From contig MNCI01014205.1 of assembly GCA_015680685.1 (NCBI GenBank), forward strand, positions 960,725 through 1,024,724: a stretch of DNA of 64,000 bases, given 5' to 3'. Shown piece after piece: positions 48,006 to 60,544 of the stretch. Source of the DNA: Gnetum montanum. Taxonomy: Eukaryota; Streptophyta; Gnetopsida; Gnetales; Gnetaceae. Position 1 is the stretch's first letter. Every line of letters starts with the position of its first letter. Below the pieces are notes generated by a model, which saw only the letters and a program-made list of their open reading frames with translations, had not been told where the DNA came from and ran no database searches. The position numbers and the translations under genes are program-made.

Positions 48006-49078
48006 CTAGGCATAGTATGGCTTCAAATAAGAGTGGTTCACCAAATTGGCAAATTCATTGCCATCATGATTAGCAAGCTTGAATGCTTGATTCTCATAAG
48101 CCTTGATGACCAAGAAAGGCCCTTCCTAGTTGGCTAAGAATTTGTCTATGAGTTCATGAATGAATCACCTTGAGGACTAAGTCCCCTTTCTTGATTGGGC
48201 ATTGTTGCTAATTGTGACAATGCTTCTACTATTGCATTTATTGGTATCATTCGATGTGATCAAGTGTTGGCATGTGCTCCTCCTCTATCAAGTCGAGGTC
48301 CATGATAGGCAAGATTACTTCAGACTCATAAACCAAGTTGTATGGTGTCTTACCTGTTGTAGTTCTTCGTGTTGTGCGGTAGGCCTAAAGTGCATAGATT
48401 AGTTGTTCGTGCCATCACCGTTTGTTGTTATTAAGCATATTCTTTAGAAGATTGACAATGACATTGTTTGTGGCCTCTGCATGGCCATTCACCTATGGGT
48501 AATAGGGCAATGAAAAGGAATGTTTGATTCCAAAGTGTTCACAAAAGGTTTTAGCCTTAGCACTGCTAAATTGTGGCTCATTGTTTGTGACAATGGTCAT
48601 GGGTAGACCAAAATAGGTCACTATGTTATCAAGTACAAATTGCAGACTTGCTACAATGTAGTCTTCCTAAGGGGAATAGCTTCAACCCACTTTGTAAAAT
48701 ACTCAATTATGGTTATAATGAAGCTATTCCCTACGGAGGAATTAGGTGTTATTGACCCTATGATGTCCAACCCCCAACGTTGGAATAGCCACATGATCTA
48801 CATTATGTATAGCTCAATAGGTGGCACATGTATTAAGTTGCCATGTTGTTGACACGTATCGCACATCTTGACTTTGGAAATGCAATCGCACTCCATGTAA
48901 TCCCAATAGTAGCCTAAGCATCTGATCTTTGTCACCATTGACCTGGATGCTATAAAGCATCCATAGAGTCCCTCATGGACTTGTTCAACAATTGTCTGCA
49001 CTTCATTGTTGCTAATGCAAGTCAACAATATGCCATCATAGGATCTGTGACACAATGTGTTGTCACCCACAATGATGT
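48006..49078 (-). pseudogene. Integrase of element D
   Basis: Minus-strand reading from 49078: GDNTLCHRSYDGILLTC, HEGLYGCF, CDTCQQHGN (zinc domain), GLDIIG, KWVEAIPLRK, TIVTNNEPQF (Asp to Asn at the second catalytic position) and NGHAEATN, then TGKTPYNLVYESE and an end like HSYLKPYYA before TAG at 48006. Several stops and shifts. C is inserted immediately upstream, in the RNase H-integrase linker. Confidence 0.8.
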
Positions 49079-49083
49079 ACTAC
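49079..49083. repeat. Target-site duplication of element C, left copy (ACTAC)
   Basis: Identical to 61784-61788. Confidence 0.85.
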
Positions 49084-50303
49084 TGTACCGTCCAAAATCG
49101 TCGGTCTCCGGCTGGAAGGAAACAGAGACCGTGGGATTACAGGACACACACAGAAGACCCTACCTTTGCCTGAGGGCGAGCTGGAACGAACGAAGGCAGA
49201 GTACCTTGGGTGGTCCGCACGCAGATCAGACAAGGATTTCCCCAAACGTACACCGAAGTGTTATACGCTGGGTTATACGTAAACGACGTAACAAGCGTGG
49301 ATCAGAGTGTAAACAGCGAAGCGGATGTGAACAGAGCGTAGATGTAAACAAATGTAAACAGAGTAAATGTAACAATTAATGCAAACAGTAAACGATTTTG
49401 GGAAGAAAATGTAACAATGACATTACAGAATGAAAGTACAATGCACCGGTCTAACGCAGTTGTGATGGGAACACAAGGCGGATGAAAAGCCCCGGTGGGT
49501 GTGAGGACAGTTGTGGCTGGTTCACACTGTAGGCACAGCGTAGAGGCTGTCTGCTCAGCGTACAGGCTTTTCTAGCATAAAGGGCTTTGTACTCTGGTTC
49601 TTGGCGTCTCTGCTCTCTGGTATGCTTGAGAATTTTGCCAACCCCGCTGATCTCGTGAAAAATTGGGCTTTTATACAGGGTTTTGACGGCGGACTTGGGT
49701 TGGGAGACACGTGGCGCGTTGACCGGGTGCAAGAGCGTAAAATTTACAAGTGTACAATATGTTACATTTGCTGGGCGTATACGCTATCTGCAGCGAGTGT
49801 AGACTATGAGCGTATACGCTGGGCGTACACGCTGGAGGCATTGGGCATATACGCTGATGTGCTGGGTGTATGCGGACTTAGGCGTAGATGTCGTGGACGC
49901 TGGCGTATACGCTGGTGTGCTGGGTGTATACGCTGAAGCGTATACGCTGATGTTTGCTGCCTTGTACCAAATCATGTTTTGCAGTGCTGTTTCCATGCCG
50001 TCTTTGGGGATTTCATGCCGGGCATGTACGTTTGTTGTACTTGCTGAGTGTACATGTGAGGCGTGTATGCTGGGCGTATACACTGTACGTCTATCCTGGG
50101 CGTATACGCTATGGATATCGAGCGTATACGTTGTGGATGTGAACTTGAGTGTATACATTGAGACTGCATACTTAGTGAAAATTAAGCACTTTGGTCTCTG
50201 AAGTTGCCATGTGTGACACCCAATGTAGCTGTGATCGTCTGTGAGTTCCAGGGACCTGCTTCGTGTTGGACAAGTACTAAGGTCGAAATTTTGTGGTGTT
50301 TCA
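49084..50303 (-). repeat. 3' LTR of element C
   Basis: 1220 bp. On the minus strand it begins TGAAACACC at 50303 and ends GACGGTACA at 49084. TATAAAA lies on the minus strand at 49675-49669. The 49770-50160 part is full of GCGTATACGC-type palindromes. Long open frames across it (Tyr/Thr/Leu-rich) are products of this repeat. Confidence 0.9.
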
Positions 50304-50371
50304 TTGACCCCTCTTTGTTGACGCTTAGAGGAGTCGACTCGAGAAGCGTCGACAAAGAAGTGTAAAACACC
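50295..50371. repeat. Palindrome spanning the 3' UTR/LTR junction of C
   Basis: GGTGTTTCA (50295) and CTCTTTGTTGACG pair with CGTCGACAAAG (50347) and AAAACACC (50364). On the minus strand the PPT-like CAACAAAGAGGGG precedes the LTR start. Confidence 0.75.
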
Positions 50372-51320
50372 ACAAGCAACTTGATAGAGACCCTGTCCAT
50401 TGCCACCTGACTAGACATCATCGCACCGTGTTCAGTAGTACATGGGATTTAGAGGAATTTGCGTCTGGATAGGATCGTGAAGATTATGGGGATTGGGAAC
50501 TGCCCAAGGGATTTGTGCTTGGCAAAGGGGATGCTCTCATGTGTCATGCTGATCCTTGTCAATAGCCATGATTTAGCGGACTCGGAATTCAGACATGCAA
50601 TATGCGTCCTTTGGCTGAATAGGACTCTCGGTTAGTGTCCAAGAGATCTTGTTGGCAAGGCCAAAGCTATGTGATGATGCATTGCATTCTTTGGAGGAAC
50701 AGGGCCCCTCTTTTTTTTTGGGGAAACCTGTTGACAGAGAGCCAAAGCCATGCGACTGGATGTTTCTAGATTTTTTTGACATGAGCACTTAGTTTTGAGA
50801 CAATTACCTTCCTACCTGGGGCTTGTATGGATTGTTGATTTTTTTTTGAAGAAACTTTGCTTTAATTCTATGCTCACGCGCAAGTGCTATGTCGTGTGTT
50901 GCAACTGCTTCAAAGTGTTACAGTATGTAATAGCGTGTTCCAAGTTTTGGATGTATTGGATCTATCAAAGGTGTGAATGATAGAGAGTGTGTCAGGAGAT
51001 GGGGATGTACTAGCGAATGGTTTGATTTAGTCTTGCCATGTGTGCTGCGAACATTGTCCCATCTTGCTGCTTATGATGAAATGCATCCTTGTGCAAAACT
51101 TCCGAGTGTCATTTTGCAAACATAACTCCAAGGAGATAAGAAAACCATGAGCGAATAAGCAAGCTTAGACTTACATAGTTACAGATGGAACAAAGATATT
51201 GGAGGTGATTTCAAGCACTGTGTATAAATAGTACCAATGTTGGTAGGATTGTCGGATGGCAGGTGATGCAGTGATTCTGATGACTGAATGTGATCGCCAA
51301 TTGTGGAATTGGAGATGAAC
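50304..51320 (-). other. 3' UTR of element C
   Basis: About 1 kb between array 2 and the 3' LTR. It contains T-runs at 50709-50718 and 50839-50848 but no conserved frame. Confidence 0.55.
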
Positions 51321-51655
51321 TTGCCAGTTTGTAGTTTTAGCGGACTCTCATGGGTTAGTTTTATGTCATAACCCGTTGGACATTGCCCGTTTAGCGTCGT
51401 GGCGGACATTGCATTGCCAGTTTCTAGTCTTAGCGGAGCATGAAGAGGCAAACTAGTTTATAGTCTTAGCGGACTCTGGCAAATGTGACTGTGGCAGTTT
51501 ACTTGTCATGTCAGACGGATGCTATTTTATCGTCATTGCAGACGTTCTATGGTATCAGTTTACCGTCATGATTCCAGGACGAACTATGGTATCAGTTTAC
51601 CGTCATGATTCCAGGACGAGCTATGGTATCAGTTTATAGTCGTGATCCCAGGACT
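51321..51655 (-). repeat. Tandem array 2 of element C (about 9 units)
   Basis: On the plus strand, units contain CAGTTTGTAGTTTTAGCGGAC or CAGTTTACCGTCATGATTCC; reversed, the core GTCCGCTAAGAC...AAACTG matches array 2 of A. The array lies 21 bp after the integrase stop. Confidence 0.8.
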
Positions 51656-51676
51656 CACATGTACCTGAGCTTGTAC

Positions 51677-54381
51677 TCAAATGTAGAACGGTTTTAGGAA
51701 TAAGTGATTGGTTGGATTGGCAAGCTCGTTTCCTTCCATATCAGCTAGCTTGAATGCTCCGTTGTCAAATGCTTTACTGACCAAGTAAGACCCTTCCCAG
51801 TTGGCTGAGAATTTGTCCGGGTGTTCCCGAACAGATTTAAGCACAAGGTCACATTCTTTGATAGGGCACTTGTTGATGTCATGTCGATGTCACTGTCGTT
51901 GTTGTTTTTGATACCACTGGATCTGGTCGAGTGCACGTATGCGTTCCTCTTCCACCGATTCAAGGTCAATGACACGTAGATCATTGTTTTGCCCATCGTC
52001 GAGGAGTCTGGAAAGTGTGATCCTTAAAGATGGTACCTACAATTCTAAAGGTAAAACAGCTTCTGAGCTGTAAACAAGACTGTATGGTGTCTTACCTGTT
52101 GAAGTTCGATGTGTAGTACGGTATGCCCACAATGCGTATACCAATTGCTCATGCCACTTTCTTTTGCTTTGGGTAAGCATCCTTTTGAGGACTGTAATGA
52201 TGGTTTTGTTTGTTGCCTCCGCTTGTCCGTTGCTTTGAGGATAATAAGGGGATGAAAATGAATGTTTGATCCCTAGGCTGTCACAAAAGGTTTTAGTCTC
52301 AGTACTACTGAACTGTGGCCCATTTTCAGTGATGATTATCATGGGAACGCCGAAGTGGGTTAAAATGTTTTCGAGAATGAAATTGCATACATGTTTAGAT
52401 GTGGTTTTTCGAAGGGGAGCAGCTTCTACCCACTTTGTGAAGTATTCTGTTGCGGTTATTATGAAACCATGGCCTGCGAAAGATGAGGGTGTTATTGGGC
52501 CGATGAGATCCAACCCCAACTTTTGAAAGGGCCACGTGATTTGGGCCGTATGCAACTTGTTTGGTGGGACATGGATCAAATTGCTATGTTTTTGGCATGG
52601 ACTACATGTTTTGACCTTGGAGAGACAGTCGTATTCCATGTGTGGCCAATAGTAGCCTAAGCGTCTTATCTTTGTTGCCATGGCTTTTGGTGCTATATGT
52701 CCTCTGCATAGTCTCTCATGTACCTGTTCAACAATGGTTTAGGCATTGATACTACTGAGGCATGTTAGCAATATGCCTTCGTAGGATCTACGACACAATG
52801 TGTCCCCTACCAGTGTATACTGCCGAGAGCGTTTTCGTATTGCATCCTTTTGTGCATTTGTTAGATTTCGTAGTGTTTCACCGCGTAGAAGGTATTCTTT
52901 TATGTCGTCATACCATTCTATTGCGTGTGTTGTACTAACAGATGCGACCGGCAATGCGTCAAAAGTATCGATTATTGGTTCGGCACAACTGATTACGGAG
53001 CTTGGTAATGCATGGAACATGTCCGGCGATATGTTTAATGCTAATGTGGCTAACGCGTCTACAATGGTGTTATCGTTTCTAGAAACATGTTGCACATCGA
53101 TGTTTTTAAATCACCTTATTAAATGTTTCGCCAAGTCACAATATTGTTGTAAGTGTTGGGCTTTACAAGTATAAACATCTGTGATTTGGTTTAAGACCAG
53201 TTGTGAGTCCCCTCTGACTACAAGCCGTGTGATGTCTGAAGCGAGTGCTGCCGCGAGACCTCTAAGGAGACCTTCATACTCTGCTATGTTGTTGGTACAA
53301 TGAAAATTGAAACGATAAGCAAAGGGTCAGATCTCCCCGGAGGGATAGGTGATGACAGCGGCTGCACTTCCCCCTCGAGAGGTGAATGCTCCATCGAAGT
53401 TTAGAATGGCATCGTAGTCGTTGGACACTATGTCTATTGCGCTTATATTCTCATCCGAGAATTCTGGCTCTATTATCACTTGATCGTGTGTTGGTGACGT
53501 GGCCATTTGACTTGCTATGGCTTGACCCTTGACTGATGATTGCGCTATGTAGTGCAGGTCAAATTCAGCTATCATGGCTTTCCAGCGGGCTATTCGACTC
53601 GTTTCGTAAATGTTTCCTATGATGGCCTTAAGGACATTATCCTTGCAAATTATGTTAACTTGGTTACGGAAGAGGTAATGTCGCCATTTTCTTAAAGAAA
53701 AGACCAACGCTAAACATGATCTCTCCACGTTGCTGTACTTTTTCTTGTGGGTGACTAATGCGTGGCTTAAATAGTATACAGGGACTTTAGTTCCATCATC
53801 TTGTTTCTGGCAAAGCATAGACGTGATTGACGAATCCGAAGTGGCAACATAGATGTAAAATGGTTTATCGTTTCGAGGTGGATAAACTGTAGGTAGTTGG
53901 GCAAGTGCCGTTTTAATGTTATCAAATGCTTCTTGGCACTGTGGAGTCCATTCGAAATGGATGTTCTTGCATAACAGGTGGTTCATAGGTTTTAGTTTGT
54001 CCATCAGTTTTTCTATGAAGTGCCTGATAAACTATAATCTACCTTGTAGACCTTGAAGTTCGATAAAGTTACCGGGTGGTTTCAGGTTTGTTATGGCCGT
54101 AACCTTATTGGGGTCTACTCGTATCCCTGCTTCTGAAGCTATAAATCCAAGCATTTTGCCTGTCTTGACGCCAAAGACACACTTTTTTGGGTTGAGTCTC
54201 AGTTCGTACTTTAAACAACGTTTTAACACTAAGTCGAGATCTTGTACATGTTGTTCCGATGTTTTTGATTTAACCACAATGTCATCCACATAGTCGTTGA
54301 GCGAGTGCAACATGTAATTGCTAAAGATAAATGTCATTGCTCTTTGATACGTGGCCCTAGCGTTCTTGAGACCAAAGGGCT
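51677..54381 (-). pseudogene. RT (5'-truncated)-RNaseH-aRNaseH-integrase of element C
   Basis: One minus-strand frame from about 54381 to TGA at 51677 with no frameshift. RT begins abruptly at EPFGLKNARATYQRAM; YVDDIVVKS follows (about 54290), so the upstream RT motifs are lost. RNase H shows PFYIYVATSD and PVYYLSHAL; archaeal RNase H NFDGAF, CTNNIAEYEGLLRGL and GDSQLVLNQI; integrase HERLCRGH, CSPCQKH, GLDLIGP, ITENGPQF (Asp to Glu) and NGQAEATNK. Stops are few (near 54030, 53325, 53128, 52736, 52035 and 51855). It is the best-preserved integrase in the window, but the RT is dead by deletion. Confidence 0.9.
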
Positions 54382-54382
54382 C

Positions 54383-55130
54383 GGTACGAGTTCGCTGCTG
54401 CTAAACTAAGCGGTGATCGCTCTTGGCGAATGTCCGAGGTTACATATACGAGATACTGGAATCTTCTAAATCATCATGCGTCATTGACTCGGAGAATGGC
54501 AGAGCGTAAAGCCCAAATTGATCTCCTGAACCTCAAATGTCAGGATTGGAAAGTCTTCGCTTCCAAAGTTCACAAGTGGGGTCAGGATGAGAAGAATCAC
54601 AAACATCACTACAAAAAGTCGTTAAAAGAAGTGTCAATTGAGAAGCGGCAACTAGAAATGTTTGTGGAGGGTTTGGGTTTGCGCTTTGCCTTTGATACTT
54701 TTGCCCAAAACACAACTGTCGAGATGGAGTCACCTACCAGGGTGATTACAATTGCCTCTGGGGAAGTGTCTGTGGGTGAATTCCCTCTGAAACATCCTAC
54801 CTGGTCGGCTGTCGACAAGGGAAAGACCTTAGCAGACGTTGACTTAGGCCTTGATGGTACGGATTGGGCCAGTGCCTTAGAAGAGGAGATCCTTCGTCGA
54901 CTGGAATTTGGCTTAGGGGGATCTCCTATGGTAAGCGTTATGAAATTACGACATTGATTTGCTAAATAATGTTTGAAATCTTAAGGTTCTCTTGTTCTTA
55001 TATTGGTTGTCTCATTTTGTATTTTCAGGATGAAAGGGGTGACGAGTCCCAGGAAGCTAGCCCCAGTGGAGCAGGGGTCCCTGACGCTGGTGGATCTAAA
55101 GGGGACGATCCTCCCGTCCCAGATGCTTAG
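54383..55130 (+). pseudogene. Exons 7-8 of the antisense gene in element C
   Basis: Plus strand, so antisense to C. Exon 7 (from about 54383, 5' part lost, to 54930) reads RYEFAAAKLSGD, TYTRYWNLLNHHASL, CQDWKVFASKVHKWGQDEKN and a WSAVDKGKTLADV block before EEEILRRLEFGLGG, matching exon 7 of A residue block by residue block. The donor ATG/GTAAGC and acceptor ATTTTCAG flank a 98-bp intron, and exon 8 (55029-55130) ends in TAG with the same phase as in A. Both exons are stop-free. AATAAA at about 55266 could be its polyadenylation signal. The upstream exons were removed with the RT 5' end. Confidence 0.85.
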
Positions 55131-55418
55131 TTTTTAGTTTTGTTTTTTGTTTTTTATGGAACTATTCTGACTCAAATTGACACAGGAATTGTAAATTGAA
55201 AATTTTGAGATATTTAATAGATGGGAGAGAACAATTAACTCTTGTAATTGTACATCATTGCATATAATAAAGATTTTTTTGTATGATTTTAAGGTTAATT
55301 GCACACACGACACGACAATGTAAAATATTTTGGTTTATTTTTCTGTTTTAAGTGTAACGCGTGGATGTAATTATAAATGATAAGCGAAAAAGGAAAACAA
55401 AGTGAATAAACTAGTTTA

Positions 55419-55697
55419 AGGCCATCTTGGGCCACATGCGTAGTTTAAGGCCATTTCGGGCCACATGCGTAACCAGGGAATATTTTGGATGACACAAATA
55501 GGTTTCTTAGTTGACTGACCATTACTGATCGTGGCTAGTTTTATGTCGTTGCGGACATGATAGTTTAGCATTGTCCCAGACAGTGTGTGGTTTAATGTTT
55601 CTTTTCTGATTTGTTGTAGTTTAACGTCATTTCGGACGAGTAGTAGTTTAACGTCATTTCAGACTTGCTATAGTTTAATGTCGTTTCAGCCTGTGAG
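55419..55697 (-). repeat. Tandem array 1 of element C (about 8 units)
   Basis: On the plus strand, AGTTTAAGGCCATTTCGGGCC and AGTTTAACGTCATTTCGGAC units; reversed, the first is the array 1 core of A, and the second is like the array 2 core. Both monomer types therefore sit side by side here. The array ends 7 bp from the protease stop codon. 55131-55418 is otherwise featureless. Confidence 0.8.
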
Positions 55698-55703
55698 ATG
55701 GTA

Positions 55704-56681
55704 TTATTTTAGGAATTTTTTGATTTTTTTCTTTTTAATGTTAGGCAATGTGTCAACGGGTATGATTCTATATTCAGCATCCCCTTCACTGATTACGTTA
55801 AACAGTAATTCGGCCCAAGGGACGTCTGATGGATTGGCTTCTGTGTTAGTATTTTCTTGTGTTTCGGTATTTGTCATGAGTTCGGTGTGAGTCTCTAGTT
55901 GAGAGGGTGTATGTACAATGTTAGGCATAGGTGTCTCTATTTTAGGTGGATCATGTTCTGTATTTAAAGGATTGACGCCTACCAGTTGTTGTTCGCTTGT
56001 GTCGTTTCGGCTAGACTCTTCAAGCTCAACCTCTGAGCCTTGGTCCATGTCTATGTGTGATGAAATAATAGGTGTAGCTGCTTCCCCATGTATGATGATT
56101 TCACCACCTTCATAAGGCAGGTGAATCTCTTGATGTATAGGGGATGAGACTGCTTTCAGTTGAGCCAACCAGGGTCTTCCTAATATTAGGTTGAATCCTG
56201 GCATTTCATCGACCACTACGAAGTCGGCAAATGTGGGAAACTAGTCCCCTACTATGAAGTCTAAGGTCACTACGCCTTTGACCATCATGCGTGACCCACT
56301 GAATGATTTTAAACATGTAGTTGCGGTTGGCTTGATTAACTCCGTCAGCCCTAGTTGTTCAACGATGGGGTATGGTACTACGTTTGTAGCAGCTCCATCG
56401 TCTACATGGACCCTATGTATCTTGAACTGGTTTATGCGTATCGTTATGAATATGGGAGCTGTTGTTATCTCCCCCATTTTCTTATCCACTTTAATGTTAT
56501 CGTTGTGACAGCTTAGTGGTTTAGAAGTTGATCCTTGGGGCGAGTACATTACCGCATGAATGGATGGTTCGTTTAGGGGCAAGTTCTCGCTTACTAGGAT
56601 TGACGTTAGCATACGTACCAGAGCTTCACGATGCGTTTGGGATGTTAGAACTAAGTCATACAAGCTTAGTGACGTGTTCTT
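55704..56681 (-). pseudogene. Protease of element C
   Basis: Minus strand, in frame with gag. HRVHVDDGAATNVVPYPIVE (about 56420-56360) holds the D-D-G active-site variant, and FNLILGRPWLAQL (about 56200-56160) the second motif. One stop near 56241 (probably Gln or Trp originally) separates them. A long acidic tail follows (EDD/TET-rich) and ends NIKKKKIKKFLK at 55704, aligned with VKAIKRQL of A. Confidence 0.85.
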
Positions 56682-59600
56682 CTACTTCAGTGCTTGGGTG
56701 ACTTGTGTTAAAGCTGTTGCAAAATCTCTACTGTTGGGCATGTTTGCATCAGTGATGACTGGGTCCATTGGGCCCAACAGTTTTATTTCATGTCTCGTTG
56801 GTTTATCATTTTTGCTCGAAACTATTGTCTTAGATGTATCATGCTTGTTAGATGGTTCACCTTCATGTCCTGCGTTTGGTTGACTGTTAGGTGGCGTCAT
56901 GGGTATGGCGTTGAGTGGAGTGGGTTTAGGTGGCCCTACGGCTAACCATTGATGCTCTTTCTCCAAGCGTTCATGCGTAATCCTATCCGCTAGGCATTCT
57001 CGTGTGTGGCATGGAGGTGGGGCCAATCTGGGAGCCTCGGGTTGCTTTGGGATTCTCACCACATATGGAGCTAGGCAGGGTTGTGGCTGCACAGTCGGAT
57101 GTGGTTGAGCAACAGGTTGGTCAGGCATCCTAACGACGTAGGGGCTAGGTTTGCCTTGCGTTTGTGAGGTGAAGGTTTGGTAATCATTAGGACTTGCAGA
57201 TGTCCTAACAACGTATGGGGTTTGTTTGGGCGAAGGCTGGACCTCTGCTATTGCAACTGCGGGCAGCACTCGGACTACGAAAGGGGCAGGCTGAGTAGGA
57301 GGGGTTGATAGATTCGAGGTAGCGATAGCGGGTGGAACACACACTACATATGGTTTTTGCGGGGCGAATGATGGTTGAGGCATGGATGTGGATGGAGTGG
57401 GAGGAACATGGACTACTAATGGCTTGTTAAGTGTTTGTTGTTTATATTTAGGATAGACGGTGTTAATGTTGGGTGTCTCGGGTTCATCATCAAAGCAGAT
57501 CGTGTTGATAACGTACGGCGCCTCCTTGGTGTTCAAAGGGTCTTTATACACCCCCATAGCTTGATTCTGTGGTTGGACTGGGTTGGCCTCATCAAAGGTG
57601 ATTTGGCCTTCGTCGATCATTCGCTGTATGTCCTGCTTCAAGGCGAAACAGTAATCTGTACCGCGCCGGTTGCGTTGGTGGTAATCGTAGAAGCGATTCA
57701 TTCTGAAATCTTTGGGCACTGGAGGCTCATCCGATGTTGCTAAGCTTGGGTTCTGAACGAGTTGATAGAACCGATCATGTCTCTGGATGGCCGCAGGGGA
57801 TAACTATTTGTGTTTCATTAACCCAGCCTTCAGGAGTTGATCGAAGAGTTGGGATGGCTTCATAGGCAACGACGTATATTGAGAGGGTTCTTTCCTCTCA
57901 AAATTTCTCGTACGACTTGGTGTTGGATTCTGCGATGATGATGATTTCAGCGTGGTTGTGGGAGTAGGTTTAGTATAGTTAGTGGGGGCTACAGGCGGTT
58001 TATTTTTTTGTGCCATGCATGCCTGTTGCGTTTCCGCTATTGCGGCTATAGTTGCTTTAGCCTTCTCTTTATCCTTTTTACTGTGTTGATTTTTGAAGGC
58101 TAAATACGCAGGATCATGGCTATTTTGAGCCGCCTCTTCTATGTTTTTGATCTGTACAAAGGCCTGGTTAAGGTTACACGCATTTAGATAGTACAACTTG
58201 GATTTGAAGAAGTCATTAATGATCCCCTTTAGAATTGTGAGCAGATATGTCTAGGAGATTGGCTCGTGTAGCTCATTGAGAGCGGCACTCCACCACTGAA
58301 TGAATTTTTGTATAGGTTCAAGCGGTGCTTGTTTAACCTGTATGAGGCTGTCCAATGTCGCCTCAGGTTTCAAGTTATATTTGAATCTGGTCACGAACTA
58401 ATGTAATAACTCTTCTAAGGAAAAGATGAAATTCCGCGGCAAGGCCTGGTACCAATCAAGTGCTCTCCCTGCAAGGGACATGGGGAACACCCGCAAAATG
58501 GCATGGGGCCATGCCTAGAGTAACGCGCATTCTAACCTAAACGTTATTAAGTGGGCGTTGGGGTCCATCTCCCTGTTATATTTAGTTAGTGTTGGCAACG
58601 ATATTCCTTTGGGCAAAGTTAGGGACGGGACGGAAGGGCTGATGGGGTCATCGTGGTAGAAGTCCACTACCTTCAGCTCTACGTCGGCAGCCGTTTTGAG
58701 GCGCTTGACCTCATTAGTTAGTTCTTGCATTAATTTTTTGGCATCTGCCCAGTCTTGGGCACTAGGTGACATGGCAGGTTGAGATTGTGGTACATTGTAC
58801 AGGTTGGACTGTTGGATGGTAGGTTGGAAGGCTGAGAGCTGTGCAGTTGGCAGTTGTACTTGTGGAATGTTTAGGGTATGTGGCAGGAGGGACGACACAT
58901 TGTAGGTGTGAGGTTGTTGCTGCTATGGTTGGGGCTGCACTTGGGGCATGTTAACTGGTGGAATCGTGTGGGGTGGCATGGTGTAGTGAGGAAGTTGATG
59001 TTGTTGTGGTTGAGGCCCCATCGCTGCCCATTGTCCGGTCATGTTTTGTGAAGCGACTCCTTGTTGGATTATGGTGGTGGAAGGGGGTCCATGCATTTGG
59101 ATGTGAGGGATGTAGAGGGCGGACGTGGAGGCTGGTATCACATGTGGCATCCCTATCACTCTAGGTGAGAAGGTTGCTCCCATGTTATTGTGCGTCGGTG
59201 GTGCTTGCGAGGATGGGTAGCTGCAGTGGGAATGATAGCGAGAGGGAGTGTGTTGGTTTGCGGGTTGCTCAGAGGAGGAACATGAACTAGCGCTGATGTT
59301 TCTAGCGGAGGTGCTTGCGCCTGGGTGAACCTGAGGTGTTGGAGGGGCATGACTTCTTTTGTGCCCAGGTGGAACATGGGGTTGATGTGGGTTTGTGGGC
59401 TAAGGGTGTGATAGGAGTCTTCGTGTTCAGATTGGGCAGCGAACTCATCCTCCTCTTCGGGTTGGAGATCTACTACAGGTTGATCCAACGATTGGCTCCT
59501 TTGCAGGAGGAGTCATGTGACGAGCTCTGAGTATTGCTCCAGAACAGGGATTATATCGTATGGGAAAGGGATGAATTCGCATCCCCCCCTGTAGAAGAGT

Positions 59601-59851
59601 TCGTATTGCCTCTTTACCTCTATTTCGGCACGATCTACGGCCAGGCTAGCTTGTATCTTTACACATATGAAGTTGTACTGGTCCTGGGTTATAATGTTAG
59701 AGGTTGGGTTTCGCCCTTGCAACCTTAGGGACCGGCGGGGCCCCGCTATGGGTTGTATAGTCGACTGTTGAACGATGGGCTGTTGGAGAGCCATGGTACC
59801 TACAACGTCAGTGACTTGAGTGGTTGCAGCAGTGGTGTTTACTGGGTTCAT
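56682..59851 (-). pseudogene. gag of element C
   Basis: ATG at 59851 (MNPVNTTAATTQ), with GPRRSLRLQGR and YNFICVKIQASLAVDRAEIE as in A and B. A frameshift lies near 59200-59300; from 59183 the frame is constant into protease with stops near 58920, 58516, 58402, 58252, 57804 and 56679. The core reads RALDWYQALPR and APLEPIQKFIQWW. The knuckle reads YDYHQRNRRGTDYC: the first Cys is Tyr and GH is RG, so zinc binding is probably lost. A Pro-rich region with PYVVR repeats (57400-57000) is specific to C. Confidence 0.85.
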
Positions 59852-60522
59852 GATGATCTATTGAGGGTATGGCACGGTATAGGGATGTGAAATTAATGTG
59901 TTGAGTGCGGTGTACAGCGTATACGCTTCAATGATCAGCGTACAACGACAGCGTAGATGGCGTATACAGTGTATATATGTGCAGCGTATGGAGTCAGCGT
60001 AGACAAGTCTACAGCGTAAATTGTACAGCGTATACAGCATCAGGATGCAGCGTAAAACAAGATTACAGCGTATAAAGTGTAGTATAAACTGGACAGCAGC
60101 ATAGATGAGGTCTACGGCGTAAGTGCAGCATATACGTTGAGTAGCGTATACAGTGTCAGTGTGTAGCGTAAACAGGTTTTACAGCGTACAATGTGTGGTA
60201 TATATGAACAGTAGCGTAAACGAGTTTTGCAGTGTAAAGGGAGTAGCGTAAACAGAATGGCAGGGGTAAAAATCAATATGCAGCGTAAACGAATGACAGT
60301 ATCTACAGCGTAAAATGTGCAGCGTAAACTCTTGCAATCCTGTGTACGTAGGCCAAAATTTGCAGCGTAAGGTGTATAGCGTGCAGTTTACAGCGTGAGC
60401 ACTGGGGATCCTGTAGGGTAAGTGTTAACAGGAGCAGCGTAGACATTGGGTAGTTTGTAGGCTGGGTTTTAAACTGAGTAGCGTAAACGTTGGAAGGTTT
60501 TCAGTGAGGTTTTAGGCGAAGG
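59852..60522 (-). repeat. Leader of element C: dense GCGTAAAC/GCGTATAC repeats
   Basis: About 600 bp between the PBS and gag with roughly 30 occurrences of AGCGTAAAC, AGCGTATAC or close variants at irregular 15-30 bp spacing (59915-60490). A and B have short leaders without this array. The same short motifs fill the LTR U3 of C. Confidence 0.75.
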
Positions 60523-60539
60523 CCCTCCTTCTAGCACCA
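60523..60539 (-). promoter_or_regulatory. Primer-binding site candidate, element C
   Basis: Minus strand TGGTGCTAGAAGGAGGG, identical to B, five bases after the LTR end. Confidence 0.65.
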
Positions 60540-60544
60540 ATTTT

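Noticed and set aside
48966-49083. C insertion site in D as a preferred hotspot
   Set aside because: Only one example; the ACTAC target shows no similarity to the B or A target sites.
49784-50201. Overlapping open frames on both strands, Tyr/Thr/Leu-rich (also 61161-61803)
   Set aside because: They are translations of the GCGTATACGC-type repeats in the C LTRs, open in several frames at once, with no family similarity.
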